From IMG/VR virus record IMGVR_UViG_3300020159_004199, positions 1-35,927 of that record: a DNA stretch of 35,927 nt, one strand, 5' to 3'. The stretch comes from a virus. Shown piece after piece: positions 23,744 through 30,827 of the stretch (the stretch's first letter is position 1; every line of letters starts with the position of its first letter). The notes under the pieces are model-generated. The model had not been told where the DNA came from. It saw only the letters and a list, made by a program, of their open reading frames with translations, and searched no databases. The translations under genes and the position numbers were made by a program.

Positions 23744-24187
23744 ATGCAATCAGAAACTAAATCATGCGACATGTGCGGCGTGACCCATGACGCCAGTCAG
23801 CAGTCTGGAAACTTTATTGACTACGGCTGGAGCATCAACTGGCTCGCCCTTGGTCACTACGGCGGGTTCACCGACTGTATCCCTAGCCAAGAACTTGGAG
23901 AAGTTAACTCAATTGGCGACTATGACCCGAGCCCATACATGGTTCACATGTGTCACGACTGCTGCGTAAAACTCATTGCCACTTTCCCTGCACTTGTAAA
24001 GGTGGCCGGCATCCGCGGTGGCCACCCCAACATGAATGAGCACGACTCTTCTAACGGAATCGCTACACCCCCATGCTGCCCTTATGCGTGGACGTGGGTT
24101 AAGCGTGAAGAAAAAGACGAGTACGGAAACCGTCACGACACTTACTTTGCAACCGACGAGCTCGGTTGGGAAAAAGTTGAAGACTAG
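23744..24187 (+). CDS. Cysteine-rich conserved phage protein
   Basis: 147 residues with three Cys clusters: CDMCGVTHD near the start, CHDCC near residue 70, and CCPYAW near 110. They suggest one or two zinc sites. The middle (GNFIDYGWSINWLALGHYGGFTDC) is aromatic-rich. I do not recognise the family. It is convergent with thioredoxin, with only 2 nt between stop codons. Confidence 0.7.
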   Translation: MQSETKSCDMCGVTHDASQQSGNFIDYGWSINWLALGHYGGFTDCIPSQELGEVNSIGDYDPSPYMVHMCHDCCVKLIATFPALVKVAGIRGGHPNMNEHDSSNGIATPPCCPYAWTWVKREEKDEYGNRHDTYFATDELGWEKVED

Positions 24188-24189
24188 CC

Positions 24190-24513
24190 TTACCTGCTTA
24201 GATACTTATCCAAGTAAGCAACCATGTCTTCGCGCTCGTGAGCGCCAACAATAACTTTGTCCTGTCGGCCGTTATTAAAAACGATTACAGTAGGGATGTC
24301 CATCACGTTGAGCTCCCGGGCAATATCCATTTCCGCGTCAATGTTTAGGCGCGCAACGATGATGTCGTCTTCATAGTCCGATGCGATTGCGTCAATGATT
24401 GGCTTAAAATACTGACAGGGTCCGCACCATTCAGCCCAAACCTGAACGATGACCGGTTTGACGGAGCTACCAATAAGCTCATAATACGACTGTTTATCAA
24501 GGTCTCTTACCAT
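24190..24513 (-). CDS. trxA: Thioredoxin
   Basis: 107 residues, normal length. WAEWCGPCQYFKP carries the redox pair C30 and C33; DIPTVIVFNNG supplies the conserved cis-Pro. It reduces disulfides such as the C-terminal cysteines of the class II ribonucleotide reductase at 14969. A -10 box lies 6 nt before ATG 24513, so the mRNA is probably leaderless. Confidence 0.95.
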   Translation of the reverse strand: MVRDLDKQSYYELIGSSVKPVIVQVWAEWCGPCQYFKPIIDAIASDYEDDIIVARLNIDAEMDIARELNVMDIPTVIVFNNGRQDKVIVGAHEREDMVAYLDKYLSR

Positions 24514-24519
24514 AGAGAC

Positions 24520-24525
24520 AGTATA
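24520..24525 (-). promoter_or_regulatory. -10 box of the thioredoxin gene
   Basis: TATACT (24525-24520 on the minus strand), 6 nt before ATG 24513. The -35 equivalent (TTCCCG, spacer 16) falls inside the T arm of the upstream tRNA-Ile gene. Confidence 0.55.
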
Positions 24526-24532
24526 AGCCTAG

Positions 24533-24606
24533 TGGGCTAGGCGGGAATTGAACCCGCGGCCAGCACCTTATAAGAGTGCTGCTCTTACCAACTGAGCTAC
24601 TAGCCC
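24533..24606 (-). tRNA. tRNA-Ile (UAU)
   Basis: Acceptor GGGCTAG/CTAGCCC (24606-24600 and 24540-24534), discriminator A at 24533, no CCA encoded. D arm AGCTCAGTTGGTAAGAGC; anticodon stem GCACT/GGTGC with loop CTTATAA, so anticodon TAT; T arm GCGGG-TTCAATT-CCCGC. It reads AUA directly. Most bacteria read AUA with a lysidine-modified CAU tRNA, so a UAU tRNA is notable. Confidence 0.93.
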
Positions 24607-24614
24607 GAGTCGGG

Positions 24615-24764
24615 TCACTTCTTCTTTTTTATAACGTAGCCAGCAGCTTTGAGGTCTTTAACGATAGTTTCTGGTATGCCGCTCCAAATAGGGATGCCGG
24701 ACTTGGTCAACGAGTGAGCAATGATGTCCAGTTTTTTCTTGCGGTGTAACTGAAGTGTAATCAT
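24615..24764 (-). CDS. 49-residue basic hypothetical protein
   Basis: ATG 24764 to TGA 24615 encodes MITLQLHRKKKLDIIAHSLT..., ending AAGYVIKKKK. TAAGAT lies 6 nt before the start (possible leaderless promoter; -35 weak). The protein has two helices, a central Gly/Pro/Trp turn and basic ends, suggesting nucleic-acid binding. No family recognised. Confidence 0.5.
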   Translation of the reverse strand: MITLQLHRKKKLDIIAHSLTKSGIPIWSGIPETIVKDLKAAGYVIKKKK

Positions 24765-24802
24765 ACGGGTATCTTACCAGCGCTTTCTGTTTTCATCTTT
24801 CT

Positions 24803-25036
24803 CTATCGCCGTTGCCATTTATCGGGGGCACTGGTGTTCTGCCATTTGAGAGACTGATATACGGCGTTTTCCAGAGACTTTAATACTGCTTTAATCAACT
24901 TCAGACGTGCATCGGGTTCTATTTTTTCAGTGACGTAACGCTGCCGTTCTGATTCCAAAACATTAAACAAGGTGTTAATCTGGCTGTCATTTAACATCAT
25001 GACGTATGGCTTTCGTTTTTTTTCATTAGTTTTCAT
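24803..25036 (-). CDS. Small helical hypothetical protein
   Basis: 77 residues from ATG 25036, fixed by AAAGGA about 6 nt upstream. The open frame continues upstream only as antisense of the tRNA(CAU) gene (MVVGSSPTGPT). Contents: a basic start (KTNEKKRKP), then LNDSQINTLFNVLESERQRYVTEKIEPDARLKLIKAVLKSLENAV, two amphipathic helices. Function unknown. Confidence 0.6.
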   Translation of the reverse strand: MKTNEKKRKPYVMMLNDSQINTLFNVLESERQRYVTEKIEPDARLKLIKAVLKSLENAVYQSLKWQNTSAPDKWQRR

Positions 25037-25056
25037 TGTTTTTCCTTTCGAAACGG

Positions 25057-25130
25057 TGGGCCCTGTGGGACTTGAACCCACGACCAACGGATTATGAGTC
25101 CGGCGCTCTAACCGACTGAGCTAAGGGCCC
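25057..25130 (-). tRNA. tRNA with CAU anticodon (Met or Ile2)
   Basis: Acceptor GGGCCCT/AGGGCCC, discriminator A at 25057, followed by CCG (no full CCA). Anticodon loop CTCATAA with CAT; T arm GTGGG-TTCAAGT-CCCAC. The body resembles both elongator tRNA-Met and lysidine-type tRNA-Ile2; features such as the CTTAGCTCAG start and TTGGTCG variable region recall Ile2. Identity cannot be settled by eye. Confidence 0.9.
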
Positions 25131-25142
25131 GTTGAGATTATG

Positions 25143-25169
25143 AAAAAACCCCCGGATTTAACCAGGGGT
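25143..25169 (-). terminator. Terminator of the small AT-hook-like gene
   Basis: Read on the minus strand: ACCCCTGG, loop TTAAAT, CCGGGGGT, then six Ts. A second perfect 8-bp hairpin, CATGAGGC/GCCTCATG (25178-25205), lies just upstream in that transcript. Confidence 0.8.
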
Positions 25170-25217
25170 CTCTCACTCATGAGGCAAAGAGGGGGGAGCC
25201 TCATGCAGTTCAGTGTC

Positions 25218-25427
25218 CTAGTTGGACGATTCGATTGTTGCCAGCTCTTGTTTGTAAATAACGTCAAATTCGAGCTCGTAGCGGCGCTGCAGAATGAGTC
25301 CTGCGCGACGGCGGGCTTCCTGGCGGATGCGATTTTTTTCGCGCTGAATTTCGAGGCGCTGAGCCTTTATCTCCGGGCTTAGTGGCTTCCGGCCTCGTTT
25401 TTTCTTTTCCTGAATTTCTTCGGTCAT
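25218..25427 (-). CDS. Small basic protein with AT-hook-like motif
   Basis: 69 residues from ATG 25427, with AAAGGAA upstream. KKKRGRKPLSP is an AT-hook-like motif for minor-groove binding, followed by a long Arg/Lys/Gln-rich helix (EIKAQRLEIQREKNRIRQEARRRAGLILQRRYE). It is likely DNA-binding. It is monocistronic with its own terminator. Confidence 0.62.
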   Translation of the reverse strand: MTEEIQEKKKRGRKPLSPEIKAQRLEIQREKNRIRQEARRRAGLILQRRYELEFDVIYKQELATIESSN

Positions 25428-25515
25428 AATGGTTCCTTTCACCAATTGAATAAGTGGTGTGAACTTTATCTATGCAGACTCATCACCGCAACCCCCAAAT
25501 TGTGATTTTTTGGAG

Positions 25516-25544
25516 TTGCTTTTCATAAGTAGCCGTGGTTTAAT
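25516..25544 (+). promoter_or_regulatory. Promoter for 25569-26468 genes
   Basis: TTGCTT (25516-25521), 17-bp spacer, TTTAAT (25539-25544). Start near 25551; AAGGAG at 25557-25562 serves ATG 25569. Confidence 0.6.
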
Positions 25545-25568
25545 TAAGGAAACAAAAGGAGAAATGTC

Positions 25569-25781
25569 ATGGCATCAAGGACACACGGGAACAAGATAAT
25601 CACCGAGCTTTTTAAGGAGCTTAGTCGTCTTGGATTTAACGTAATTCAAAACAAAAACAACACTTTTAAGATTGTGCCACCGCCAGAGCTTGGCGGGCGT
25701 ATCTACAGCACTCACGGCACACCAAAAGCCGACAAGCCCATCAAGGCTTACTACCGAAAGACATATGGAATCAAACTATGA
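25569..25781 (+). CDS. HicA-fold-like small protein
   Basis: 70 residues. The order 'helix, GFNVIQNKNNTFKIVPP, GGRIYSTHGTP, helix' parallels HicA/YcfA-type dsRBD-like folds (L..lGf.v.r.k.sH...p.......p.HTp). The catalytic His of true HicA toxins is not evident at its usual place (NTFKI instead of a His), although a His is present in STHGTP. No HicB partner is seen next to it; the neighbour is a longer acidic protein. An RNA-binding role is plausible, toxin activity uncertain. Confidence 0.58.
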   Translation: MASRTHGNKIITELFKELSRLGFNVIQNKNNTFKIVPPPELGGRIYSTHGTPKADKPIKAYYRKTYGIKL

Positions 25782-26335
25782 GCAATCAACTTATTGACCA
25801 AATATTGCGGGCCGCCGTAGAAGCAAAAGAAGGCGTGTGTGAAGAACACAAAGGCCCCAAGGACGTTGAACCCTTTATTTGTGGAGTTGCCAAAGGTGGT
25901 GAACCGTTTGCTATGCCCGACACTCTAGATGGGCATCCGTCAGAAAATCTTCCGCTTCTTCTTATGTACCTAGCCAATGCGCTCAATGACAAAAACGGAA
26001 CAATGGAGTGGGAATGGCTTGCTTATATTGTTGAAGGCTACGTGCACGAAGCTGACGATGAAGATGATTTTCAACGCGGTCAGTTAGAGCGAGACTTCAA
26101 GAACAACCCGGCATCCGCAGTAAAAGAGAGCATGATTGCCAACCTGTACATGTGGGATGGTGATAACAAAGTTCAGTCGATTACATACTGCTACGGAGAT
26201 GACGGCATGCCTGTATGGGGTGAACCAGTAAATGCTGAAGAAACGAAAGGGATGGTTCCGTTTATCTTTGATAGTTTCCGGACCTTTTGTCAGCATGAAG
26301 GCGATGAGTCAAAACTGAACCTTAATGAACCCTGA
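25778..26335 (+). CDS. Hypothetical acidic protein, 185 aa
   Basis: Overlaps the HicA-like gene by 4 nt (ATGA). Helix-rich and acidic: ILRAAVEAKEGVCEEHKGPKDVEPFICGVAKGGEPFAMPDTL, WEWLAYIVEGYVHEADDEDDF. The strand-like segment VQSITYCYGDDGMPVWGEPV follows. No family recognised. Coupling to the small RNA-binding-like protein suggests a functional pair, possibly antitoxin-like (speculative). Confidence 0.65.
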   Translation: MSNQLIDQILRAAVEAKEGVCEEHKGPKDVEPFICGVAKGGEPFAMPDTLDGHPSENLPLLLMYLANALNDKNGTMEWEWLAYIVEGYVHEADDEDDFQRGQLERDFKNNPASAVKESMIANLYMWDGDNKVQSITYCYGDDGMPVWGEPVNAEETKGMVPFIFDSFRTFCQHEGDESKLNLNEP

Positions 26336-26468
26336 AGACCGCCGCCTCATCTGGACACTAGTAATGACCCTCATGGGTGTTTATGTCCTTATTTTGCCTA
26401 CGGCGCTGGCTGTAGCAGCAATGGCTTTTAGCGCCTATGCAGCCCACAGGGTAATGAACAGGCCTTAA
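26325..26468 (+). CDS. 47-residue membrane protein (holin candidate)
   Basis: MNPEDRRLIWTLVMTLMGVY... has a charged N-terminus, two short hydrophobic stretches (~9-24 and ~25-40) and a basic tail (HRVMNRP). It overlaps the previous gene by 11 nt and ends 1 nt before the stop of the convergent lysin gene. Small size, membrane segments and position beside a lysin make it a holin candidate; this is inference. Confidence 0.5.
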   Translation: MNPEDRRLIWTLVMTLMGVYVLILPTALAVAAMAFSAYAAHRVMNRP

Positions 26469-27392
26469 CTAGTTTTCAAAGCCTGAGGAGGCCGACCAGT
26501 GGCCAATCCCTCCATTGTCGAACAAGTAGCGGGCTACCTTCAGGTTGCACTTGGAGTCAAGCAAGACATCCATGTTTTTGCCGCCACACACGTTCTTTGT
26601 CACAGTCTTCCATGAAGAATTTATTTGCAACAAGCCATAGTCACGAGTGCCATTTGAATTCTTTTTGGAAACAACTTTTTCCTGACACCGGCTTTCGCGC
26701 CACATAATGTAACTGAACTTTTTGACCGGAACGAGTCCATTGGATTTAAGTCGAGCTTCCCACTGAGGGCATCGTTTGACATCCGTGCCAGCGATACTCT
26801 GAGAAGAAACCTCTCCCGAAGGAGCTTTGTATCCTGGGCGAGTTTTCTTCCACTCAGCCATACCGTCTTCCGTGTATCGCTCACGCAGCGGCTTACGTGT
26901 TTCCCAGTTGATGCATCCCCTACCCCAGTTCTTGGAGTTGCGCCAACCAATAGCTGGCCGGAAGAAGGGGCGATTATTTAGCTTGTCGTCAAGAGTCCGA
27001 AATGTGTTCTTTGTTTGATAGCCCAAAAAAGACACGCGATTTCCTATGATGATTTGCTCTTCTTTGGTTGCTTTAGGTGGACGAGAAGCAAACTGCGTTC
27101 CGCCATAGTTAACCCAAACTGACTGCGCCATTCCTAGGCCGCCAGAAAAGTATCCGCCGTTTTTCCAGTTGTGATTTGTTTCGCACCAAGAAACAGCTTC
27201 CCAGAACTTAACTGAACCAGCTTTGCGAGTACGAAGTTGCTCAACTAATTCCGGGTGCGTTGCGTTGGTTGGTATCACGCTATGGGGCAACACAGTTGTG
27301 GTTGTTAACCCCACAGCCAAAACCGTTGGAGGTGTAAAACCTGCCAACAGCGACATAGCGCAAATCGATAAAAGTAAACGGCGAATGGTCAT
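26469..27392 (-). CDS. Secreted lysin: Rpf-like domain plus lytic transglycosylase domain
   Basis: 307 residues. An N-terminal Sec signal (RRLLLSICAMSLLAGFTPP... to ~27). Residues ~62-125 (FWEAVSWCETNHNWKNGG, SGGLGMAQSVWVNYGG, ATKEEQIIIGNRV) match the resuscitation-promoting-factor/transglycosylase-like fold with catalytic E71. Residues ~225-300 (FSYIMWRESRC with E233, then DYGLLQINSSW) form an SLT/goose-lysozyme-type domain. Both cleave the peptidoglycan glycan backbone. Two muralytic domains plus a signal peptide suggest a secreted endolysin, or a virion-independent wall enzyme. A hairpin holds the ribosome site. Confidence 0.88.
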   Translation of the reverse strand: MTIRRLLLSICAMSLLAGFTPPTVLAVGLTTTTVLPHSVIPTNATHPELVEQLRTRKAGSVKFWEAVSWCETNHNWKNGGYFSGGLGMAQSVWVNYGGTQFASRPPKATKEEQIIIGNRVSFLGYQTKNTFRTLDDKLNNRPFFRPAIGWRNSKNWGRGCINWETRKPLRERYTEDGMAEWKKTRPGYKAPSGEVSSQSIAGTDVKRCPQWEARLKSNGLVPVKKFSYIMWRESRCQEKVVSKKNSNGTRDYGLLQINSSWKTVTKNVCGGKNMDVLLDSKCNLKVARYLFDNGGIGHWSASSGFEN

Positions 27393-27407
27393 ACGGAATC
27401 CTTCCGT
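27393..27407 (-). promoter_or_regulatory. Hairpin sequestering the lysin ribosome site
   Basis: In the mRNA, ACGGAA-GGA-TTCCGT lies immediately before AUG. The Shine-Dalgarno core AAGGA spans the stem and loop, so the fold should damp translation. Confidence 0.45.
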
Positions 27408-27505
27408 TGGGGGATGGGACAGCAGGTGGGGCTTTGCCTCGCAACCTGCTTTATGGCAGTAGTGCTATGTCTCAATTATAGACCAACACACTTGACATGT
27501 GCAAG

Positions 27506-29467
27506 TTACGTTGTAGCTACGGCTGAATCAAAAAAGTTGAGGAAAATTTGCTTGGATATCGATTCGCCTTCTATTTCAGGGGTATGGCCCTCGATTGCGG
27601 CTGTAACAACCCCTCGTTTTTCGGCAATTAGAGCAAATATTTCTTCGTCAATTGTGTCCTGGGCGAGGAAGTATGAGGCGGTTACGGCATTTTTTTGCCC
27701 CAAACGATGGCATCGACTATATGTCTGGTCTACGTCAGCCGGTGTCCATGGAAGCTCTACAAAGATGACATTTGAAGACGCGGTTAATGTATGTCCTGTC
27801 TTAGCCGCCTGGATAGAGAGAACGATGACGGGTGCATCTTCGGTACTCATCTCTTGAAACTCTCGTTTCATTTCTTCAATCTCGGAAACATCCATGCCGC
27901 CTTGTATCTTCCGGCCGCCGTACTTGTTAGCCAAGTCGCTAACAATCTCACGGTGATGCGCAGCAATGACGACCTTTTCTCCGGCTTCAATAAGCGACTC
28001 TACATACTCTTCTACGGCTTTGATTTTTGCTTTTGCTGCGATGCGGCGTAAAACAGAAATGCGAACAAGATGTTCGTTTGATTCTGCGCGCATCTTTGCC
28101 CTAACGGCACTAGAACCGACCGGTTCACCGAGCTCTTTAGCAACTTCTCGCGCACGTTCCATGACGTAGGCGATGATATCGTCTTTTGCCTTTTTGTATT
28201 CAGCTTTTGCTTTTGCATCTATCTCAACGTAAACGGGTGAATGACGAACATCTGGAAGCTCCAGAAGAACCTGGTCTTTTGTTCGACGGATGTAACACGT
28301 TGAACGAAGTGTTTTGTTTAGTTCTTCAAGGTTTGTTGCGCCATCAATGTGCCACTGGCCAAAACGGTCACGAAATGCACCGCAGTATCGGCGATAGAAA
28401 CCCCAAAGACCACCAAACTTGTTTAGTTCACCGAGTATGTCGAGTTGAGAAGCGTATTCTGCTGGTTTGTTTGTTATCGGCGTGCCGGTCAAACATAAAA
28501 CAACACCGTCTTTATGGACCGATTTAGCAATCTTTATTGCGCTTTTGGTGCGTTGCGCTGTTGCTGTTTTTGCGTAATGAGACTCATCAAACACGTACGA
28601 TGCGTGTCCCATTAGTTGTTTTTGCCAATGAGAGATGTTTGAGTAACCAACGATTAACCAGTCGTATCCGGAATCACGAGACGGAAAGTCCTTGCGGTTG
28701 CTCACAGTAACAACCGAGTCTTCTGGCACCCATCGATTTATTTCTTTCGCCCAATTCAATACGAGCGTCGGTGGACAAACAACAACACACGGGTAGGCAT
28801 TACCGCTTGTGTTTTGTGCTGCTTTGACGGTTGCAATTGCTTGGATAGTTTTACCAAGCCCCATGTCATCTGCAATAAAACACCGACGCGCATTAAGAGC
28901 ATAAACAATGCCGGCACGTTGATACGGAAGCAATTCTCCAACAAGCCCATCTACGGTAATCTCTGCATCTGTTGAGCGAGAGTCTTGTGTGCGACGGTCT
29001 TGCTCGTCTGCTATTGATGTTGCTTTATCGCGCAGTTCGCTTGGCACTTCTTCGCCAAACTTGTCGGCCCATGTGATTGCTTCACGTACTGCCGTCATTG
29101 GAACACGCCATGCCATTGTTTTTGCATGCCAGGTAACCCCCGGAAGAGACTTGACCGAACGAACCTTTACAGGGTCGTATGCAAATCCTAAATACACCCA
29201 CCCATCTTCTTCGCGAAGGCCAAATATTTCGCGCGATAGTTGCGGTGCATCAAACACGACAATTTCTCGTTCTACAACCATTCCTGCGCTCATCGCAAAT
29301 TGCCTAATTAACACTATTGATGTCATGGGTGCGCGCCACACTTTTGAAAGCTTGTCCCACTTTGCGCCTGGTATTCGCTTGATGCTGGCGACTAAAGCTT
29401 TGTCATACGGGAAATCGAGTACTAGTTCACTTCCCGATATAAAAACGTATCCAGTATCTTTGTTCAT
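27506..29467 (-). CDS. SNF2-family (SMARCAL1/HARP-like) helicase
   Basis: 653 residues. The N-terminus holds two HARP-like repeats: FPYDKALVASIKRIPGAKWD...VWRAPM (~19-48) and FAYDPVKVRSVKSLPGVTWH...AWRVPM (~95-124). The ATPase has DMGLGKT (201-207, motif I), VVVCPPTLVLNW (Ia), DESH (294-297, motif II), LTGTPITN (III), and the second lobe ends with LPWTPADVDQTYSRCHRLGQ (V-VI). SMARCAL1-type enzymes reanneal single strands and remodel stalled forks, so a role in replication or recombination restart is likely. ATG 29467 has GAGGA upstream. The gene precedes structured island I. Confidence 0.92.
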   Translation of the reverse strand: MNKDTGYVFISGSELVLDFPYDKALVASIKRIPGAKWDKLSKVWRAPMTSIVLIRQFAMSAGMVVEREIVVFDAPQLSREIFGLREEDGWVYLGFAYDPVKVRSVKSLPGVTWHAKTMAWRVPMTAVREAITWADKFGEEVPSELRDKATSIADEQDRRTQDSRSTDAEITVDGLVGELLPYQRAGIVYALNARRCFIADDMGLGKTIQAIATVKAAQNTSGNAYPCVVVCPPTLVLNWAKEINRWVPEDSVVTVSNRKDFPSRDSGYDWLIVGYSNISHWQKQLMGHASYVFDESHYAKTATAQRTKSAIKIAKSVHKDGVVLCLTGTPITNKPAEYASQLDILGELNKFGGLWGFYRRYCGAFRDRFGQWHIDGATNLEELNKTLRSTCYIRRTKDQVLLELPDVRHSPVYVEIDAKAKAEYKKAKDDIIAYVMERAREVAKELGEPVGSSAVRAKMRAESNEHLVRISVLRRIAAKAKIKAVEEYVESLIEAGEKVVIAAHHREIVSDLANKYGGRKIQGGMDVSEIEEMKREFQEMSTEDAPVIVLSIQAAKTGHTLTASSNVIFVELPWTPADVDQTYSRCHRLGQKNAVTASYFLAQDTIDEEIFALIAEKRGVVTAAIEGHTPEIEGESISKQIFLNFFDSAVATT

Positions 29468-29483
29468 TTGTCCTCAATCATAA

Positions 29484-29801
29484 GGGTTGATAGTCCCGTA
29501 CCACGCTTCACTTCTTTCCGTTTACCGGTCGACGCTACGGTTGTTACACTCGTTCCTCGTTACACAAACCTACGCTACGACCTCTGTAAACAGAAAAGAA
29601 GTCTTCGCTGTCTCAGCAGTCCCGACTTATAATCGTTCGCTTACTCACTGCCCATTTCCTCACTACGGTCGCTAGCCGTTCGCTAACGCCTACACAGGAT
29701 TCTACTCACCTTCGGTTCGTCATCCCGTTTCGGCTACGCTCCACTCTGCGAACTACGTTCAGAAACGAGTCCGTTCGTCGCTCACTCGCTCGCGAGTCCC
29801 G
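29484..29801. repeat. Non-coding structured island I
   Basis: Between the helicase and the second WhiB gene. AGTCCCG boxes at 29492, 29618 and 29795 delimit two hairpin units: family-1 hairpin (29511-29601) and a ~175-nt family-2 unit whose loop TCTACTCACCTTCGGTTCGT is closed by GGAT/ATCC (29697-29725). Open frames here are short or overlap the repeats; the last box encodes the WhiB C-terminus. The transcribed strand is unknown. Confidence 0.7.
29511..29601. ncRNA. Family-1 hairpin, copy A
   Basis: Outer stem CTTCTTTCCGTTTAC (29511-29525) with a near-perfect complement at 29586-29601; inner stem GGTCG/CGACC; internal loop ACGCTAC/TACGCT; inner GGTT/AACC; a 23-nt apical segment identical in copies B and C. 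Confidence 0.6.
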
Positions 29802-30057
29802 TTGTTACTTCAGGTCGTCCGCACACCTTGTGGTATGCCCGAATAAGAGGCAGCCGCTGTGTTTCGGTTTTGCCGCCCCAAATCCCGTATTCGATTCCGT
29901 TCGTAACTGCGTAGTTCAAACATTCCCATTCAACTGGGCATTTATCGCAAATCTCGATTGTCTTTTTTGAGACCCCTTTGGTCGTCGGAAAAAAGAAAGA
30001 TAAAGAGACTTCTTTACAAGCTCGAGCTTCTCGCCATCCATTATTGGTAAGTGACAT
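29782..30057 (-). CDS. WhiB-family iron-sulfur regulator (second copy)
   Basis: 91 residues from ATG 30057, with AAAGGA upstream. Wbl signature: ARACKEVSLSFFFP (first Cys), CDKCPVEWEC (C-x2-C-x5-C), GIEYGIWGGKTETQRL. It differs clearly from the first Wbl (19780), so the two probably act at different stages or on different partners. The C-terminus runs through an AGTCCCG box of island I. Its 5' leader contains a reverse-oriented structured unit (30132-30250), so post-transcriptional control is conceivable. Confidence 0.92.
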   Translation of the reverse strand: MSLTNNGWREARACKEVSLSFFFPTTKGVSKKTIEICDKCPVEWECLNYAVTNGIEYGIWGGKTETQRLPLIRAYHKVCGRPEVTTGLASE

Positions 30058-30131
30058 TGAATTTCCTTTAGTAGTAACAGTAGTAGTCGAGCTAACAATA
30101 CACAACACGTGTGTGAAAAGCAACTCTTTCT

Positions 30132-30250
30132 CGGGACTAGCGAGTGAGGCTGTGGTTTTTGTTTGTCGACCAGAGGTCGGGTAAGTGAGGTACGAACGTT
30201 CTCGACCGTTGGTCGGTAAACAAGACCACGACGAGCGAGCGTACGGGACT
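30132..30250 (-). repeat. Reverse-oriented structured unit in the second WhiB leader
   Basis: Bounded by CGGGACT (the box complement) at 30132 and 30244. Read on the minus strand: GTGGT and TTGTTT pair with AAACAA and ACCAC, enclosing two hairpins with the same stem, CGACC-AAC-GGTCG and CGACC-TCT-GGTCG. It is the same orientation relative to the WhiB mRNA as a 5' leader element. Bases 30058-30131 hold only the ribosome site. Confidence 0.6.
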
Positions 30251-30261
30251 AACGGATACAT

Positions 30262-30304
30262 AAAAAAACCCGCACCAGCTGCTGTGTGGGCAGTCAGTGC
30301 GGGC
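30262..30304 (-). terminator. Terminator of the ssb gene
   Basis: On the minus strand GCCCGCAC pairs with GTGCGGG, with a CAGCTG-containing loop, followed by seven Ts. It ends the SSB transcript before the WhiB leader. Confidence 0.88.
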
Positions 30305-30318
30305 TCTTTAGCGACAGG

Positions 30319-30771
30319 TCAGAACGGCTCGTCGTCCTCTGGAATGTCGTTGCGTGTTGCCGCCGGACGCTTTGCACCCGAAGATGCTGGGCGCTTAGGC
30401 GCTGAGTCGCTCGAAGCTGCGGCTTTACGCTGCACGTCCTCGAGGCCGCGTGCAGATGGTCCTACTTCCGACACAATGAACTCGATAACCGAACGCTTCT
30501 GTCCGGAATCTTTGTCTTCCCAGCTGCGCTGCTCGGGCTTACACACCACGATGACGCGCATTCCCTTGGTGGCGATGCGACACATGTCCTCAGCTGTTTG
30601 ACGCCATGCGACAAGGTTGAAGTACGAAGTCTTCTCTTGACGCTCTCCGTCTTTGTCTGTCCAGTACTCATTGACTGCGATGCCGGCGGTTGCTTTGGCT
30701 GTTCCCCCTTCGAAGAACTTGAGCTCCGGGTCTGCCGTGAGGTTTCCGATAAGTGTAATAGGCGTTGACAT
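30319..30771 (-). CDS. ssb: Single-stranded DNA-binding protein
   Basis: 150 residues. An OB-fold N-terminus (ITLIGNLTADPELKFFEGGTAKATAGIAVN, TSYFNLVAWRQTAEDMCRIATKGMRVIVVC), a Pro/Ala/Ser linker and the acidic tip DIPEDDEPF that recruits replication partners. It coats single strands at the phage fork, with primase-helicase and SNF2 helicase as natural partners. GGAG lies 8 nt before ATG 30771. Confidence 0.95.
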   Translation of the reverse strand: MSTPITLIGNLTADPELKFFEGGTAKATAGIAVNEYWTDKDGERQEKTSYFNLVAWRQTAEDMCRIATKGMRVIVVCKPEQRSWEDKDSGQKRSVIEFIVSEVGPSARGLEDVQRKAAASSDSAPKRPASSGAKRPAATRNDIPEDDEPF

Positions 30772-30827
30772 TGCTTTACTCCAATACGTTTGATTGCCTG
30801 GATTTACTTTAACAGGATGATAGTGTC

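Noticed and set aside
14491-24770. ATACGGGTAT shared upstream of 14513 and 24764 as a regulator site
   Set aside because: Only two copies seen, and ACGGGT is frequent in coding sequence here; they may be chance spacer sequence.
25037-25087. N-terminal extension MVVGSSPTGPT of the minus gene at 24803
   Set aside because: It is antisense of the tRNA(CAU) gene; AAAGGA just before ATG 25036 sets the start.
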